64,000 nt of DNA from Xanthomonas sp. NCPPB 1128. GTDB taxonomy: Bacteria > Pseudomonadota > Gammaproteobacteria > Xanthomonadales > Xanthomonadaceae. A model generated the notes under the pieces. The model did no database searches. It saw only the letters and a list, made by a program, of their open reading frames with translations, and was not told the origin of the DNA. Of the stretch, positions 1 to 8,888 are shown one piece after another; within the stretch, counting starts at the first letter, position 1, and each line of letters opens with the position of its first letter. The stretch lies in NCBI RefSeq assembly GCF_001043115.1, contig NZ_LFME01000014.1, positions 1-64,000 on the forward strand, written 5' to 3'. The position numbers and the translations under genes are program-made.

Positions 1-70
1 AGATGTGTATGAGGGACAACCCCAGCAGATGCCGCGTCCCGCTCTACTCCAGCCGGCACCGCCTCTGGCG

Positions 71-119
71 TACCCTCATCCGGCGCTGCGCGCCACCTTC
101 TCCCGGGGGGAGAAGGAGG
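71..119. repeat. CCTTCTCCC-hairpin repeat of xanthomonads inside hrpB
   Basis: The sequence begins CCCTCATCCGG and ends in a hairpin with arms CCTTCTCCC (96-104) and GGGAGAAGG (108-116). This is the short intergenic repeat commonly seen in Xanthomonas and Stenotrophomonas (known family, from memory). Here it lies directly against HrpB-coding sequence, which resumes at about 127. It is usually intergenic, so its place inside a helicase gene is odd. Confidence 0.7.
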
Positions 120-150
120 AGGCAGCGAGGTCCTGCCGCTGCATGGCGAG

Positions 151-1902
151 TTGCCGGTGGAGCAGCAGAGCAAAGTGCTGCAGCCCGATCCGCAGGGGCG
201 GCGGCGCGTGGTGCTGGCGACCAACGTCGCCGAGTCCTCGGTGACGCTGCCCGGGGTGCGGGTGGTGATCGATGCCGGGCTGGCACGCGAGCCGCGCTAC
301 GATCCCAACAGTGGCTTCTCGCGGCTGGACGTGGCCGCCATCGCCCAGGCGTCGGCCGACCAACGCGCCGGCCGCGCCGGCCGTGTCGCCAGCGGTTGGG
401 CCTATCGGCTGTGGCCGCAGTCGCAACGCCTGGAGGCGCAGCGCCGCGCCGAGATCCTGCAGGTGGAGCTGGCCGGGCTGGCGCTGGAACTGGCGGCCTG
501 GGGCAGCGATGGCCTGCGCTTCGTCGATCCGCCGCCGGCCGGCGCGTTGGCCGCCGCGCGCGAGCTGCTGCAACGGCTCGGCGCGCTCGCCGACGGTGGC
601 GCCATCACCGCCAGTGGCCGGCGCATGCTCGCGCTGGGCACGCATCCGCGGCTGGCGGCGATGTTGCTGGCCGCCGGCGATGCGCGCGCGCAGGCGCTGG
701 CCTGCGACCTCGCCGGGCTGATCGAGGCGCGCGATCCGCTGCGCCAGGGCGGCGATGCGCTGGCCGCGCGCTGGCGCGCCTTGGCCGCATTCCGCCGTGG
801 CCGCGTACCGCAGGAGGCCAACCGCGGCGCGCTGGCCGCGATCGATGCGGCCGCCAAACAATGGCGGCGGCGCCTGCGCAGCGACGCCGCAGCGCCGGAC
901 AGCGTGGAGGCGCACGAACTCGGCGATCTGCTCGCCCACGCCTTTCCCGACCGCATCGGCACCCGCCATCCCAGCGATCCACTGCGCTACCAGTTGGCGA
1001 ACGGCCGCAGCGTGCGCCTGTTCGAGCACAGCGACCTGCGTGGCGAGCCCTGGCTGGTCGCCACCGAACTGCGCCACGAGGCCAAGGACGCGCTGCTGCT
1101 GCGCGCCGCGCCGGTGGACGAGACCTACCTGCGTGCGCAGTTCCCGCAGCGCTTCGCGCAGGAAGACGTGGTGCGCTGGGACGCCGAGCGGCGCGCGCTG
1201 AGCGCGCTGCGCGAGACCCGCTTCGATCGCATCGTGCTCGACAGCCGTCCCGCCGGCCGGGTGGCGCCGGCGCAGGCGGCCGCGGCACTGACCGAGGCGG
1301 TACGCGAACTGGGACTGCAGGCGTTGCCCTGGAGCGAGGGCCTGTCGCAATGGCGCGCGCGGGTGGCGGGACTGCGCCAGTGGATGCCGGAACTGGACCT
1401 GCCGGACCTGGGCGATGCCGCGCTGCTGGACAGCCTCGACGACTGGCTGCGCCCGGCCTTCGCCGGCAAGACCCGGCTCGACGCGCTGAGCGAGGACGAA
1501 CTGGGCGAGGCGCTGAAGGCGCGGCTGCCGTGGGACCGCCGCCAGGCCATCGACCGCCACGCACCCGTGCGCATCGCGGTGCCGTCGGGGATGGAACGAC
1601 GCATCGACTACAGCCTGGACCATGCCGGGCAGCCGCAGCCGCCGGTGCTGGCGGTCAAGCTGCAGGAGCTGTTCGGCCTGGCCGACACCCCCCGCATCGC
1701 CGACGGCCGCGTGCCGTTGCTGCTGCATCTGCTCTCGCCCGGCGGGCGACCGCTGCAAGTCACCCAGGACCTGCGCAATTTCTGGTCGAACACCTATCCG
1801 GAAGTGAAGAAGGAAATGAAGGGCCGCTACCCGCGCCACCCATGGCCGGACGATCCCTGGACCGCCACCGCCAGCCACCGCGCCAAACCGCGCGGCACCT
1901 AA
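151..1902 (+). CDS. hrpB: ATP-dependent helicase HrpB, C-terminal part; 5' side looks broken
   Basis: DEAH-family RNA helicase-like protein of unknown cellular role. The visible part begins inside the second RecA-like domain. Homology starts near base 127 (EVLPLHGELP), then helicase motif V (VVLATNVAESSVTLPGVRVV) and motif VI (DQRAGRAGR), then the HrpB-specific C-terminal domain ending in RYPRHPWPDDPW. Full-length HrpB is about 820-840 residues, so roughly the first 235 are missing. The same frame has a TGA at 10-12. Bases 13-126 do not read as HrpB and contain a family repeat. TTG at 151 is only the first possible start and is probably not a real initiation site. I read this as a disrupted gene, or one continuing upstream through a rearrangement. 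The product identity is secure; intactness is doubtful. Confidence 0.75.
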   Translation: MPVEQQSKVLQPDPQGRRRVVLATNVAESSVTLPGVRVVIDAGLAREPRYDPNSGFSRLDVAAIAQASADQRAGRAGRVASGWAYRLWPQSQRLEAQRRAEILQVELAGLALELAAWGSDGLRFVDPPPAGALAAARELLQRLGALADGGAITASGRRMLALGTHPRLAAMLLAAGDARAQALACDLAGLIEARDPLRQGGDALAARWRALAAFRRGRVPQEANRGALAAIDAAAKQWRRRLRSDAAAPDSVEAHELGDLLAHAFPDRIGTRHPSDPLRYQLANGRSVRLFEHSDLRGEPWLVATELRHEAKDALLLRAAPVDETYLRAQFPQRFAQEDVVRWDAERRALSALRETRFDRIVLDSRPAGRVAPAQAAAALTEAVRELGLQALPWSEGLSQWRARVAGLRQWMPELDLPDLGDAALLDSLDDWLRPAFAGKTRLDALSEDELGEALKARLPWDRRQAIDRHAPVRIAVPSGMERRIDYSLDHAGQPQPPVLAVKLQELFGLADTPRIADGRVPLLLHLLSPGGRPLQVTQDLRNFWSNTYPEVKKEMKGRYPRHPWPDDPWTATASHRAKPRGT

Positions 1903-2253
1903 CGCGTGCCATCCAGTGCCAGGCGTGCGCGCGGTGACTGCGCGCACCTGTGGCAAGAAAGAACGAGGAAGCGGATGCCCTTGCACGACCGAGCGATGGG
2001 CCGCCTGCCAGGCCCTTCGGGTCGAGCCTGGCAGGCGCCCGCGCGCGTTCGAGCTGACGGTCGTTCCGGCGCTGCACCATGCAGCGCCAACGGCGCTTCG
2101 CCTGGCCCCACCGAGTATTCGGGTTTGGATGACGCGCCCTCAGCGTGCGCCCGGCATTCAGCCACCAGACGAATCCACGGCGCTGCGCTAACGCCCCGTA
2201 TACGGTAGGCGGGAGACACTGCAGCCCTTCATTCCTGCCAGTAGGGGACGCCC
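1903..2253. other. intergenic region, no gene seen
   Basis: About 350 bases between hrpB and the small membrane protein gene. Open frames exist on both strands but read as arginine/proline-rich noise with no recognisable domain and no convincing ribosome site. A short palindrome CCGTATACGG lies near 2197-2206, where a promoter for the next gene could sit. That is inference only. Confidence 0.4.
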
Positions 2254-2664
2254 ATGAGCAAGCTGACCATCATCACCGATCGCGCCCTGGATCTCGCCAG
2301 CCACGCAGGCGACAGCCTCAAGCACTTCGGCCCGCAGGCGAACAAGTGGTTGCAGTCGGGCAAGGCGATGGGCGCGCTCAAGGCAGGCGCGGCGATGGGC
2401 GCCGTCAAGACCGGCACCAAGGTCGCGCGTACCGCGGTGCGCCGCAACCCGGCCGTAGCGATCGCCGCCGCCGCGGTCGGCGTCGGCCTGCTCGGCTATG
2501 CTATCTACCGCAAGCGCCAGCGCGACAAGGGCGCGCCGATCGAGGGCAATGCGCAGCGCATCGAAGCAGCCAACAAGCGCGGCAATGTCGGCGCGCGCCG
2601 CAGCGCCGCCAGCAGCCGCGGCACGCGCCGCAATGCCGCAGCGCAGGACGCCACCGAAGAGTGA
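2254..2664 (+). CDS. small single-span membrane protein of unknown function
   Basis: A 136-residue protein I do not recognise. The first 65 residues are polar and slightly amphipathic, with repeated Ala/Gly/Lys segments. One hydrophobic span at about 68-85 (VAIAAAAVGVGLLGYAIY) is followed by a basic stop-transfer stretch RKRQR, and the tail is rich in Ala, Arg and Ser. The start ATG is preceded by AGGGGA at suitable spacing, and a strong terminator follows at 2707, so this is a single-gene transcript. It is probably an inner-membrane-anchored cytoplasmic protein. The composition resembles glycine-zipper envelope proteins, but no family assignment is justified. Confidence 0.7.
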   Translation: MSKLTIITDRALDLASHAGDSLKHFGPQANKWLQSGKAMGALKAGAAMGAVKTGTKVARTAVRRNPAVAIAAAAVGVGLLGYAIYRKRQRDKGAPIEGNAQRIEAANKRGNVGARRSAASSRGTRRNAAAQDATEE

Positions 2665-2706
2665 GTTCCGCGTACTGCCGCTGACGGCAGCCGCAGCATG
2701 AAACGC

Positions 2707-2737
2707 AGCGACCGGGAGATCTCCAGGTCGCTTTTTT
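2707..2737 (+). terminator. Rho-independent terminator
   Basis: Outer stem AGCGACC/GGTCGCT encloses the inner palindrome GGAGATCTCC and is followed by six T. It lies 42 bases after the small membrane protein stop codon. Confidence 0.9.
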
Positions 2738-2766
2738 ATGGGGTCGCCGCGACCCTGCTTTTCTAA

Positions 2767-2837
2767 CGTAGGAGCGGCTTCAGCCGCGACCGTTGCGTTT
2801 CCGAGGTTCCGATGTCGCGGCTGAAGCCGCTCCTACG
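2767..2837. repeat. REP-like hairpin, GTAGGAGCGGCTTCAGCC family
   Basis: The left arm CGTAGGAGCGGCTTCAGCC(GCGAC) and its exact complement on the right are separated by about 25 bases. Copies of the same arms occur at 6530, 33109 and 54862. It sits between the small membrane protein gene and the 3' end of rluE. Confidence 0.9.
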
Positions 2838-2858
2838 CGTCACTCGGCACAACACGCA

Positions 2859-3395
2859 CTACAGCGCGCGCCACGCGCCCGGCGCCAATCCGTCCAACCG
2901 ATGCGCGCCCATCCCCGCACGCACCAGGCGCAGGGTCGGCAAGCCGACCGCAGCAGTCATCCGCCGCACCTGCCGGTTGCGGCCTTCGCGCAGTACGACT
3001 TGCAACCAGGCATCGGGCACGCTTTTGCGGAAGCGCACCGGCGGATCGCGCGGCCACAGCGGTGGCGGCGCGTCCAGCAACGTCACCTCTGCACGCGCGG
3101 TCGGACCATCGTTCAACAGTACGCCGTCGCGCAGGCGAAGCAATTGTTCCGGTTGTGGCGCGCCCTCCACCATCACCCAGTAGGTCTTGGGCTGCTTGTG
3201 CCGCGGATCGGTGAGCCGGTGCGCCAGCGCGCCGTCGTCGGTCAGCAGCAGCAGACCTTCGCTGTCGTAGTCCAGGCGTCCGGCCGCGTACACGCCGGCC
3301 GGCAGGCCGAACTCGGCCAGGGTCCGCCGCGGCGGCGTGCTGCGGTCGGTGAACTGGCACAGCACGTTGAAGGGCTTGTTGAAGGCGATCAGCAT
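2859..3395 (-). CDS. rluE: 23S rRNA pseudouridine(2457) synthase RluE
   Basis: RsuA/RluE-type pseudouridine synthase, 178 residues. It isomerises a uridine in 23S rRNA (U2457 in E. coli numbering). The N-terminal [13 protein letters not shown] is close to E. coli RluE. The catalytic motif [13 protein letters not shown] (residues 39-51) carries the conserved Asp at about 42. The [11 protein letters not shown] element near the C-terminus is the family signature. It lacks the N-terminal S4 domain of RsuA, as RluE normally does. It is a standalone minus-strand gene ending next to a REP-like hairpin. Assignment to RluE over RluF or RsuA rests on overall similarity and size. Confidence 0.9.
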   Translation of the reverse strand: MLIAFNKPFNVLCQFTDRSTPPRRTLAEFGLPAGVYAAGRLDYDSEGLLLLTDDGALAHRLTDPRHKQPKTYWVMVEGAPQPEQLLRLRDGVLLNDGPTARAEVTLLDAPPPLWPRDPPVRFRKSVPDAWLQVVLREGRNRQVRRMTAAVGLPTLRLVRAGMGAHRLDGLAPGAWRAL

Positions 3396-3480
3396 CGGCG
3401 GGAACGGCGGCGGACCTGCGCCGCACGGCGCGGCGCAGGCATTGTCCCATGCGCCCGCGCCGCCCCGCCCGCGCGCCGGC

Positions 3481-4338
3481 TCAGCGCTTGACGAACTTCA
3501 GGGTCATCCGGTCGCTCTCGCCGATCGCCTGGTACTTGGCATCGTCGGCGGCCTCGTGCTGGTTGCTCGGCGGCAACGTCCACACGCCACCCGGATAATC
3601 CTTCGTGTCGCGCGGATTGGCGTTGACCTCGCTCTTGCCGGCCAGCTTGAAACCGGCCGCCTCGGCCATGGCGATCACCTGCGCCTGGCCGACATAGCCG
3701 CTCTTGTCGTCGGCCGCCACGTCGGCCTTGGCGCGGTGTTCGACCACCCCGAGCACGCCGCCGGGCTTGAGCACCTGGTAGAAGCCCTTGAACATGCCCT
3801 CGGCCTGGCCGGCCATGCGCCAGTTGTGCACGTTGCGGAAGGTCAGCACCAGGTCGGCCGAGCCGGGCGGGCCGAACACCGGCGCGTTCGGCGCATACGC
3901 CACGATGCGCGCGCGGTCGTACTGCGCCGGCGCCGCGGCGAACGTCTGCTCCAGGCCGCTGCGCGCCTTCTGCTGGTAGTCGCGGCCGCGCCCTTCCGGC
4001 ACCGCCGCCGGATCGACCACCGCGGCGATGTACTGACCACGCTCGCGCAGGTACGGCGCCAAAATCTCGGAGTACCAGCCGCTTCCCGGGGTGATTTCGA
4101 TCACCGTCTGGGTCGGCTTGATGCCGAAGAACGCCAGGGTCTGGCCGGGGTGGCGATAGGCGTCGCGGGCGACGTTGGCGCGGTCGCGCCAGCTGCCGTT
4201 GATCGCCGTCTGCAGCGCCGCGTCCGGCGCCGGTAGCGTGGCGGTGTCGGCCGGCTTGATCGCCTGCGCCGCGGGGGCGAGCAACGCGGCGGCGACGGCC
4301 AGGGTACAGGCGCAGGCGAGCGAGGTTCGAAGCGTCAT
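3481..4338 (-). CDS. exported class I SAM-dependent methyltransferase
   Basis: About 285 residues. The N-terminus is a typical signal peptide ([20 protein letters not shown], cleavage after AQA). It is followed by a Rossmann methyltransferase fold: [16 protein letters not shown] for motif [12 protein letters not shown] in the middle, and [13 protein letters not shown] for the post-motif hairpin. Similar predicted periplasmic methyltransferases are common in Xanthomonas and Caulobacter relatives; their substrates are unknown. ATG at 4347 (MPAM...) is an alternative start three codons upstream. Neither start has a strong ribosome site. It is transcribed divergently from the oxidoreductase pair at 4512. 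Confidence 0.75.
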   Translation of the reverse strand: MTLRTSLACACTLAVAAALLAPAAQAIKPADTATLPAPDAALQTAINGSWRDRANVARDAYRHPGQTLAFFGIKPTQTVIEITPGSGWYSEILAPYLRERGQYIAAVVDPAAVPEGRGRDYQQKARSGLEQTFAAAPAQYDRARIVAYAPNAPVFGPPGSADLVLTFRNVHNWRMAGQAEGMFKGFYQVLKPGGVLGVVEHRAKADVAADDKSGYVGQAQVIAMAEAAGFKLAGKSEVNANPRDTKDYPGGVWTLPPSNQHEAADDAKYQAIGESDRMTLKFVKR

Positions 4339-4511
4339 GGCAGGCATCCGCAAGAGAGGTGCCGCGAGCCTAGCACGCGGCCCGATACCGACGAATGTTG
4401 CACTTCCGTTAGCGCGAATCACGTCTACAGAACGATGTTTTCGCGAGCATTTGACGACCGCCCAACCCCTGGCGACTATCCTGTCGCCTCCCCCACAGTG
4501 GAACGTTTTCC

Positions 4512-5471
4512 ATGCTGCACACGCGCGAACTCGGCCGTTCCGGCCTGCATGCGGCACCGCTGGCGTTCGGCGGCAACGTGTTCGGCTGGAGCGCCGACGC
4601 CAAGACCTCCTTCGCCCTGCTCGATGCCTTCGTCGAGGCCGGCTGCAATCTCATCGACACCGCCGACATCTACTCGGCCTGGGTGCCGGGCAACCACGGC
4701 GGCGAATCGGAAACGTTGATCGGACAGTGGCTCAAGCGCAGCGGCAAGCGCGACAAGGTGCTGATCGCGACCAAGGTCGGCAAGTGGGCCGAACGCCCGG
4801 GCCTGTCGGCCGACAACATCGCCGCCGCCGCGGAGGACTCGTTGCAGCGCCTGCAGACCGACGTCATCGATCTGTACCAGGCGCACGAGGACGACGATTC
4901 GGTGCCGCTGGAAGCGTCGCTGGCGGCGTTCGGGCGGCTGATCGAACAGGGCAAGGTGCGCGCGATCGGCGCCTCCAACTACGGCGCCGCGCGCCTGCGC
5001 GAAGCCCTGAACGTCTCCGCGCAGTACGGCCTGCCCCGCTACGAGACGCTGCAGCCGGAGTACAACCTGTACGACCGCGCTGGCTATGAGGCCGACCTGG
5101 AACCGCTGGTGCGCGAACAAGGCCTGGGCGTGCTGTGCTACTACGCGCTGGCCAGCGGCTTCCTCAGCGGCAAGTACCGCCGCGCCGAAGACGCCGGCAA
5201 GAGCAAGGCACGCGGCGCCAGCGTGGTCGCGCGGTATCTCAATGCGCGCGGCCTGCGCATCCTCGCCGCGCTCGACGACATCGCCGGCAAGCATGCCGCC
5301 ACGCCCACGCAGGTGGCGCTGGCCTGGCTGATGGCGCGGCCGGGCATCGTCGCGCCGATCGCCAGCGCGACCAGCCTGGACCAACTGCAGGATCTGCTCG
5401 CCGCCGCGCGCCTGCAGCTGTCGGCCGAGGACATCGCGGAATTGAATACCGCAAGTGAGGAAACCGCATGA
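4512..5471 (+). CDS. aldo/keto reductase
   Basis: 319-residue NADPH-dependent aldo/keto reductase with the TIM-barrel family pattern. The catalytic tetrad is visible: Asp49 and Tyr54 in IDTADIY, Lys88 in IATKVG and His125 in YQAHEDD. The C-terminal region has the usual cofactor-binding segment (PIASATS). The substrate cannot be told from sequence; the family reduces small aldehydes and ketones. The stop codon overlaps the next start (ATGA at 5468), so the two oxidoreductases are translationally coupled. Confidence 0.9.
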   Translation: MLHTRELGRSGLHAAPLAFGGNVFGWSADAKTSFALLDAFVEAGCNLIDTADIYSAWVPGNHGGESETLIGQWLKRSGKRDKVLIATKVGKWAERPGLSADNIAAAAEDSLQRLQTDVIDLYQAHEDDDSVPLEASLAAFGRLIEQGKVRAIGASNYGAARLREALNVSAQYGLPRYETLQPEYNLYDRAGYEADLEPLVREQGLGVLCYYALASGFLSGKYRRAEDAGKSKARGASVVARYLNARGLRILAALDDIAGKHAATPTQVALAWLMARPGIVAPIASATSLDQLQDLLAAARLQLSAEDIAELNTASEETA

Positions 5472-6505
5472 CCGCCCCCACCCAGACCACCCGCATCGTG
5501 CTCGCCTCGCGCCCGCAGGGCGCGCCGGGCACCGACAACTTCCGCACCGAACAGGCGCCGCTGGCGCCGCCCGGGCCGGGGCAGGTGCTGCTGCGCAACC
5601 GCTGGCTGTCGCTGGACCCGTACATGCGCGGGCGCATGAGCGATGCGCCCTCCTACGCGCCGCCGGTGCAACTGGGCGAGACCATGGTCGGCAGTACCGT
5701 CGCCGAGGTGCTGCAGTCGAACTCCCCCGACCATGCGCCGGGCGATCTGGTGCTGGTGCAGAACGGCGGCTGGCAGAGCCATCTGGTCGTCGACGGCACC
5801 AGCCTGCGGCGCAAGCTCGACCCCACCTCGCCGCTGCCGCCGAGCACCGCGCTCGGCGTGTACGGCATGCCCGGCTTCACCGCCTACGCCGGCCTGCACG
5901 AGATCGGCAAGCCGCAGCAGGGCGAGACCGTCGCGGTGGCCGCGGCCACCGGCCCGGTCGGCGCCACGGTGGCGCAGATCGCCAGGTTGCGTGGGGCGAA
6001 GGTGATCGCCATCGCCGGAGGCGCGGAGAAATGCCGCTACCTGCGCGAGGAACTGGGCGTGGACCTGGCCCTGGACCACCGCGCCAAGGACTTCGCCGAA
6101 CAACTGCGCGCCGCCGCGAGCGACGGCATCGACGTGTACTTCGAGAACGTCGGCGGTCACGTGTTCGATGCGGTGCTGCCGTTGCTCAACGATTTCGCGC
6201 GGGTGCCGGTGTGCGGCACCATCGCCACCTACAACGCCAACGGCGCCTTGCCGCCGGGGCCGGATCGGTTGCCTGCGCTGATGGGCCAGGTATTGCGCCA
6301 GCGCCTGACCCTGCGCGGCTTCATCGTCGGCGACTTCGTCAAGCTGTATCCGGAGTTCCTGCGCGAGATGGGCGCCTGGCTGGCCGACGGCCGCGTGCGC
6401 TATCGCGAACACGTGGTGGACGGGCTGGAGAACGCACCGCAGGCGTTCATCGACATGCTGAGCGGCGGCAACTTCGGCAAGCTGGTGGTGCGGCTGGGCG
6501 ACTGA
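5468..6505 (+). CDS. NADP-dependent oxidoreductase, MDR/CurA family
   Basis: 345-residue zinc-independent medium-chain reductase of the leukotriene B4 12-hydroxydehydrogenase / CurA / YncB group, which reduces conjugated carbon double bonds of enones using NADPH. Visible marks are LDPYMRGRM near the N-terminus, GMPGFTAYAGL before the nucleotide-binding domain, the Rossmann motif AAATGPVGATVAQIA, and YFENVGG. It overlaps the aldo/keto reductase by four bases, which suggests a shared detoxification task on reactive carbonyls (inference). A perfect REP-like hairpin follows at 6530 and may end the transcript. Confidence 0.88.
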   Translation: MTAPTQTTRIVLASRPQGAPGTDNFRTEQAPLAPPGPGQVLLRNRWLSLDPYMRGRMSDAPSYAPPVQLGETMVGSTVAEVLQSNSPDHAPGDLVLVQNGGWQSHLVVDGTSLRRKLDPTSPLPPSTALGVYGMPGFTAYAGLHEIGKPQQGETVAVAAATGPVGATVAQIARLRGAKVIAIAGGAEKCRYLREELGVDLALDHRAKDFAEQLRAAASDGIDVYFENVGGHVFDAVLPLLNDFARVPVCGTIATYNANGALPPGPDRLPALMGQVLRQRLTLRGFIVGDFVKLYPEFLREMGAWLADGRVRYREHVVDGLENAPQAFIDMLSGGNFGKLVVRLGD

Positions 6506-6529
6506 GGCCAAGGGCCGAAACTCGACTCT

Positions 6530-6599
6530 CGTAGGAGCGGCTTCAGCCGCGACCGGGCGTTCCCGCGAACGCCCGGTCGCGGCTGAAGCCGCTCCTACG
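6530..6599. repeat. near-perfect long REP-like palindrome
   Basis: CGTAGGAGCGGCTTCAGCC and its complement form a stem of about 33 bp. The pairing continues through CGGGCGTTC / GAACGCCCG around a tiny loop. It is the most perfect copy of the family in the window. Confidence 0.92.
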
Positions 6600-6712
6600 G
6601 ACAGCATGGGTCGATGACGCGGCACGGCGTTGTGGTGCGCATGCACGCCCCAGCATCGACGCACGCGGATGCAGCCACTACCATCGGACGCATCGCCGCC
6701 GCCGCCGCTTCC

Positions 6713-7582
6713 ATGTCCGATTCCCCGCGTCCCCCTCGCGCACGCCGCACCGCACGCGCCGCCACCGCTCCCACCCCGCCCGAGCGCGGCCTGGCCGCGG
6801 AACTGATGCGGCGCATCGGCGAATGCGAAGGCGACCCGAACTTCATGACCTCGCTGGCGCGCGGCCTGGCCGTGCTCAGCGCCTTCGGCCAGCACAGCCG
6901 CGACGTCAGCATGGCCCAGCTCAGCGCCGACACCGGCATCCCGCGCGCGGCGGTGCGGCGCGTGCTGTACACGCTGGAGAAGCTCGGCTACGCCGGCACC
7001 CACGGCCGCGGCTACGTGCTGCTGCCGCGCGCATTGGGCATCGGCAGCGGCTACCTGTCCACCGCCGCCCTGTCGGTGGCGGCGCAACCGGTGCTGGATG
7101 CGTTGCGCGACACCCTGCACGAATCCTGCTCGCTGGGCGTGCTCGACGGCGACGACCTGCTGTACGTGGCGCGCGCGGAGACGGTGCGGATCATGTCGAT
7201 CGGCCTGCGCGCCGGCAGCCGCCTGCCGGCCTACTGCACCTCGATGGGACGGGTGCTGCTGGCGGCGCAGCCGGGCGACACCTTGAACAGCTACCTGGAA
7301 CGCAATCCGCTGCGCCCGCGCACCGAGCGCACCGTCACCGACCGTGCGCAGTTCCAGGCCCTGCTGGAACGCGTGCAGCGCGACGGCTATGCGGTGGTGG
7401 ACCAGGAACTGGAGATCGGCCTGCGCTCGGTGGCGGTGCCGGTGCGCAACCGCCAGGACCGCGTGGTCGCCGCGCTCAACGTCGGCAGCTCGGTGGCACG
7501 GATGACCCTGGGCAGCCTGCAGAGCACGGTGTTGCCGGCGCTGCGGCATGCGGCGCAGCAGTTGAGTCGGGTGCTGGACTGA
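6713..7582 (+). CDS. pcaR: IclR-family regulator, PcaR-like
   Basis: 289 residues from the ATG at 6713. An upstream in-frame extension to 6614 lacks similarity and is not used. The N-terminal winged helix covers roughly residues 40-100 (SLARGLAVLSAFG, MAQLSADTGIPRAAVRRVLYTL). The IclR effector domain follows (ESCSLGVLDGDDLLYVAR, GLRAGSRLPAYCTSMGRVLLA, LRSVAVPVRNR). It belongs to the PcaR/PcaU/PobR branch that senses beta-ketoadipate or protocatechuate and activates pca genes. It lies at the far end of the pca region. Its likely operators are two 15-bp palindromes before pcaI (16148-16182). Its 3' end overlaps the convergent MFS gene by 107 bases. Confidence 0.88.
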   Translation: MSDSPRPPRARRTARAATAPTPPERGLAAELMRRIGECEGDPNFMTSLARGLAVLSAFGQHSRDVSMAQLSADTGIPRAAVRRVLYTLEKLGYAGTHGRGYVLLPRALGIGSGYLSTAALSVAAQPVLDALRDTLHESCSLGVLDGDDLLYVARAETVRIMSIGLRAGSRLPAYCTSMGRVLLAAQPGDTLNSYLERNPLRPRTERTVTDRAQFQALLERVQRDGYAVVDQELEIGLRSVAVPVRNRQDRVVAALNVGSSVARMTLGSLQSTVLPALRHAAQQLSRVLD

Positions 7583-8789
7583 GCGTCACCGATGCCGCGC
7601 CGACCCGCCGCGTCGCCCACCAGAACAGCAACGCCAGCAGGCTGACCGCCGCCCCCAGGCGACACACGCCCGCCCAGCCGGCCTGCGCGTAGGTCGCGGT
7701 CGTCGCGATCGCGCCCAGTCCGCTGCCCACCGCGTAGAACAGCATGTACAAGCCGATCAGTCGGCCATGCGCCTGCGGCCGGCGTCGCAGGATCATGCTC
7801 TGGCTGGTGACGTGCAGCGCCTGCCCGGCCAGGTCGAGCAGGACGATTCCCAGCACCAGCGCGGCGAGCGACTGCGGCAGCCACGACAACGGCCACCAGG
7901 CCAGTACCAACACCACCAGCGCCGCGGCGCTGGTGCGCTGGGCATGGCCGCGGTCGGCCCAGTGCCCGGCGCGCGCGGCCGCCAGCGCCCCGACCGCGCC
8001 GACCAGGCCGAAGGCGCCGATGGCGAGGTGCGAAAACGCATAGGGCGGCGCGCGCAACGGCAACACCAGCGCGCTCCAGAAGATGTTGAACGCCGCGAAC
8101 ATCAGCAGCGCCAGTCCGCCGCGGACCTGCAGCACGCGCTCCTGCCGCAACAGCGTCAGCATGGACATGATCAGACGCGGATGGGGCAGCGGCTGCGACG
8201 GCACCGGCAGCGCCGGCAGCGCCGGCAACCAGCGCCACAGCGGCAACGCGAGCGCCAGCATCAGCACCGCCGCGCCGGCATAGACGCCGCGCCAGCCGGC
8301 CAGTTCGCTGACCCCGCCTGCAAACACCCGCGCCAGCAACAGGCCGATGAACACCCCGCCCTGCGCCGCACCGACCACCCGTCCCTGCTCCTGCGGCGCC
8401 GCAGCGCTGGCGGCGTAGGCGATCAAGCCCTGGGTCATCGCCGTGCCCAGCATGCCGACGGCGAGCATGCCGGCCAGCAACACCGGCGCCGACCGCGCCA
8501 CGCTCACCACGACCAGCGCCGCGACCAGCCCCAGCGCCTGCACCGCCATCAGGCGACGACGCTCCACCAGGTCGCCCAGCGGCACCAGCAACAACAAGGC
8601 CAGCGCGCAGCCGATCTGGGCCGCGCTGACCACGCCGCCCACCGCCGCCGGGCGGATCCCGAAATCCGCTGCCAGCGCATCCAGCAGCGGCTGCGCGTAA
8701 TAGACGTTGGCCACGCTCAGGCCGCTGGCGATGGCGAACAGCCAGAGCAGGCGACGCGGCATGGCGGGCGCAGCGGTGACGGGTTGCAT
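7476..8789 (-). CDS. MFS transporter (DHA1-like)
   Basis: About 437-residue 12-span major facilitator. Visible features are the first helix with NVYYAQPLLDALA, the loop 2-3 motif GDLVERRRLM and the second-half repeat GHWADRGHAQR. The start at ATG 8789 (MQPVTAAPAM) is preferred over a TTG at 8813. The last 35 or so residues are read antisense to pcaR and look like non-conserved run-on, so the reading frame may have lost its original stop. The divergent HxlR-type gene and the two similar boxes between them suggest HxlR-controlled drug or aromatic efflux rather than pcaK-type uptake (inference). Confidence 0.85.
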   Translation of the reverse strand: MQPVTAAPAMPRRLLWLFAIASGLSVANVYYAQPLLDALAADFGIRPAAVGGVVSAAQIGCALALLLLVPLGDLVERRRLMAVQALGLVAALVVVSVARSAPVLLAGMLAVGMLGTAMTQGLIAYAASAAAPQEQGRVVGAAQGGVFIGLLLARVFAGGVSELAGWRGVYAGAAVLMLALALPLWRWLPALPALPVPSQPLPHPRLIMSMLTLLRQERVLQVRGGLALLMFAAFNIFWSALVLPLRAPPYAFSHLAIGAFGLVGAVGALAAARAGHWADRGHAQRTSAAALVVLVLAWWPLSWLPQSLAALVLGIVLLDLAGQALHVTSQSMILRRRPQAHGRLIGLYMLFYAVGSGLGAIATTATYAQAGWAGVCRLGAAVSLLALLFWWATRRVGAASVTLSPAPDSTAAPHAAAPATPCSAGCPGSSVPPSCRR

Positions 8790-8806
8790 GATAGACGGCT
8801 CGCCTG

Positions 8807-8858
8807 GTTTCAAAACGAAACTTGTTCCAGGCTAGGTCGATAGGTTTTAAAATGCAAC
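8807..8858. promoter_or_regulatory. candidate HxlR operator pair
   Basis: Two similar imperfect palindromes, GTTTCAAAACGAAAC (8807-8821) and GTTTTAAAATGCAAC (8844-8858), are about 37 bases apart in the spacer between the MFS and HxlR genes. They form an AT-rich patch in otherwise GC-rich DNA. Assignment to the adjacent HxlR protein is inference. Confidence 0.5.
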
Positions 8859-8888
8859 CACTATCGCCCAGCGCCTCCAGGAACGCCG

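Noticed and set aside
3-1937. 644-codon open frame overlapping hrpB in another frame
   Set aside because: Arg/Ala/Gly-rich shadow typical of GC-rich DNA; the overlapping frame has clear helicase motifs.
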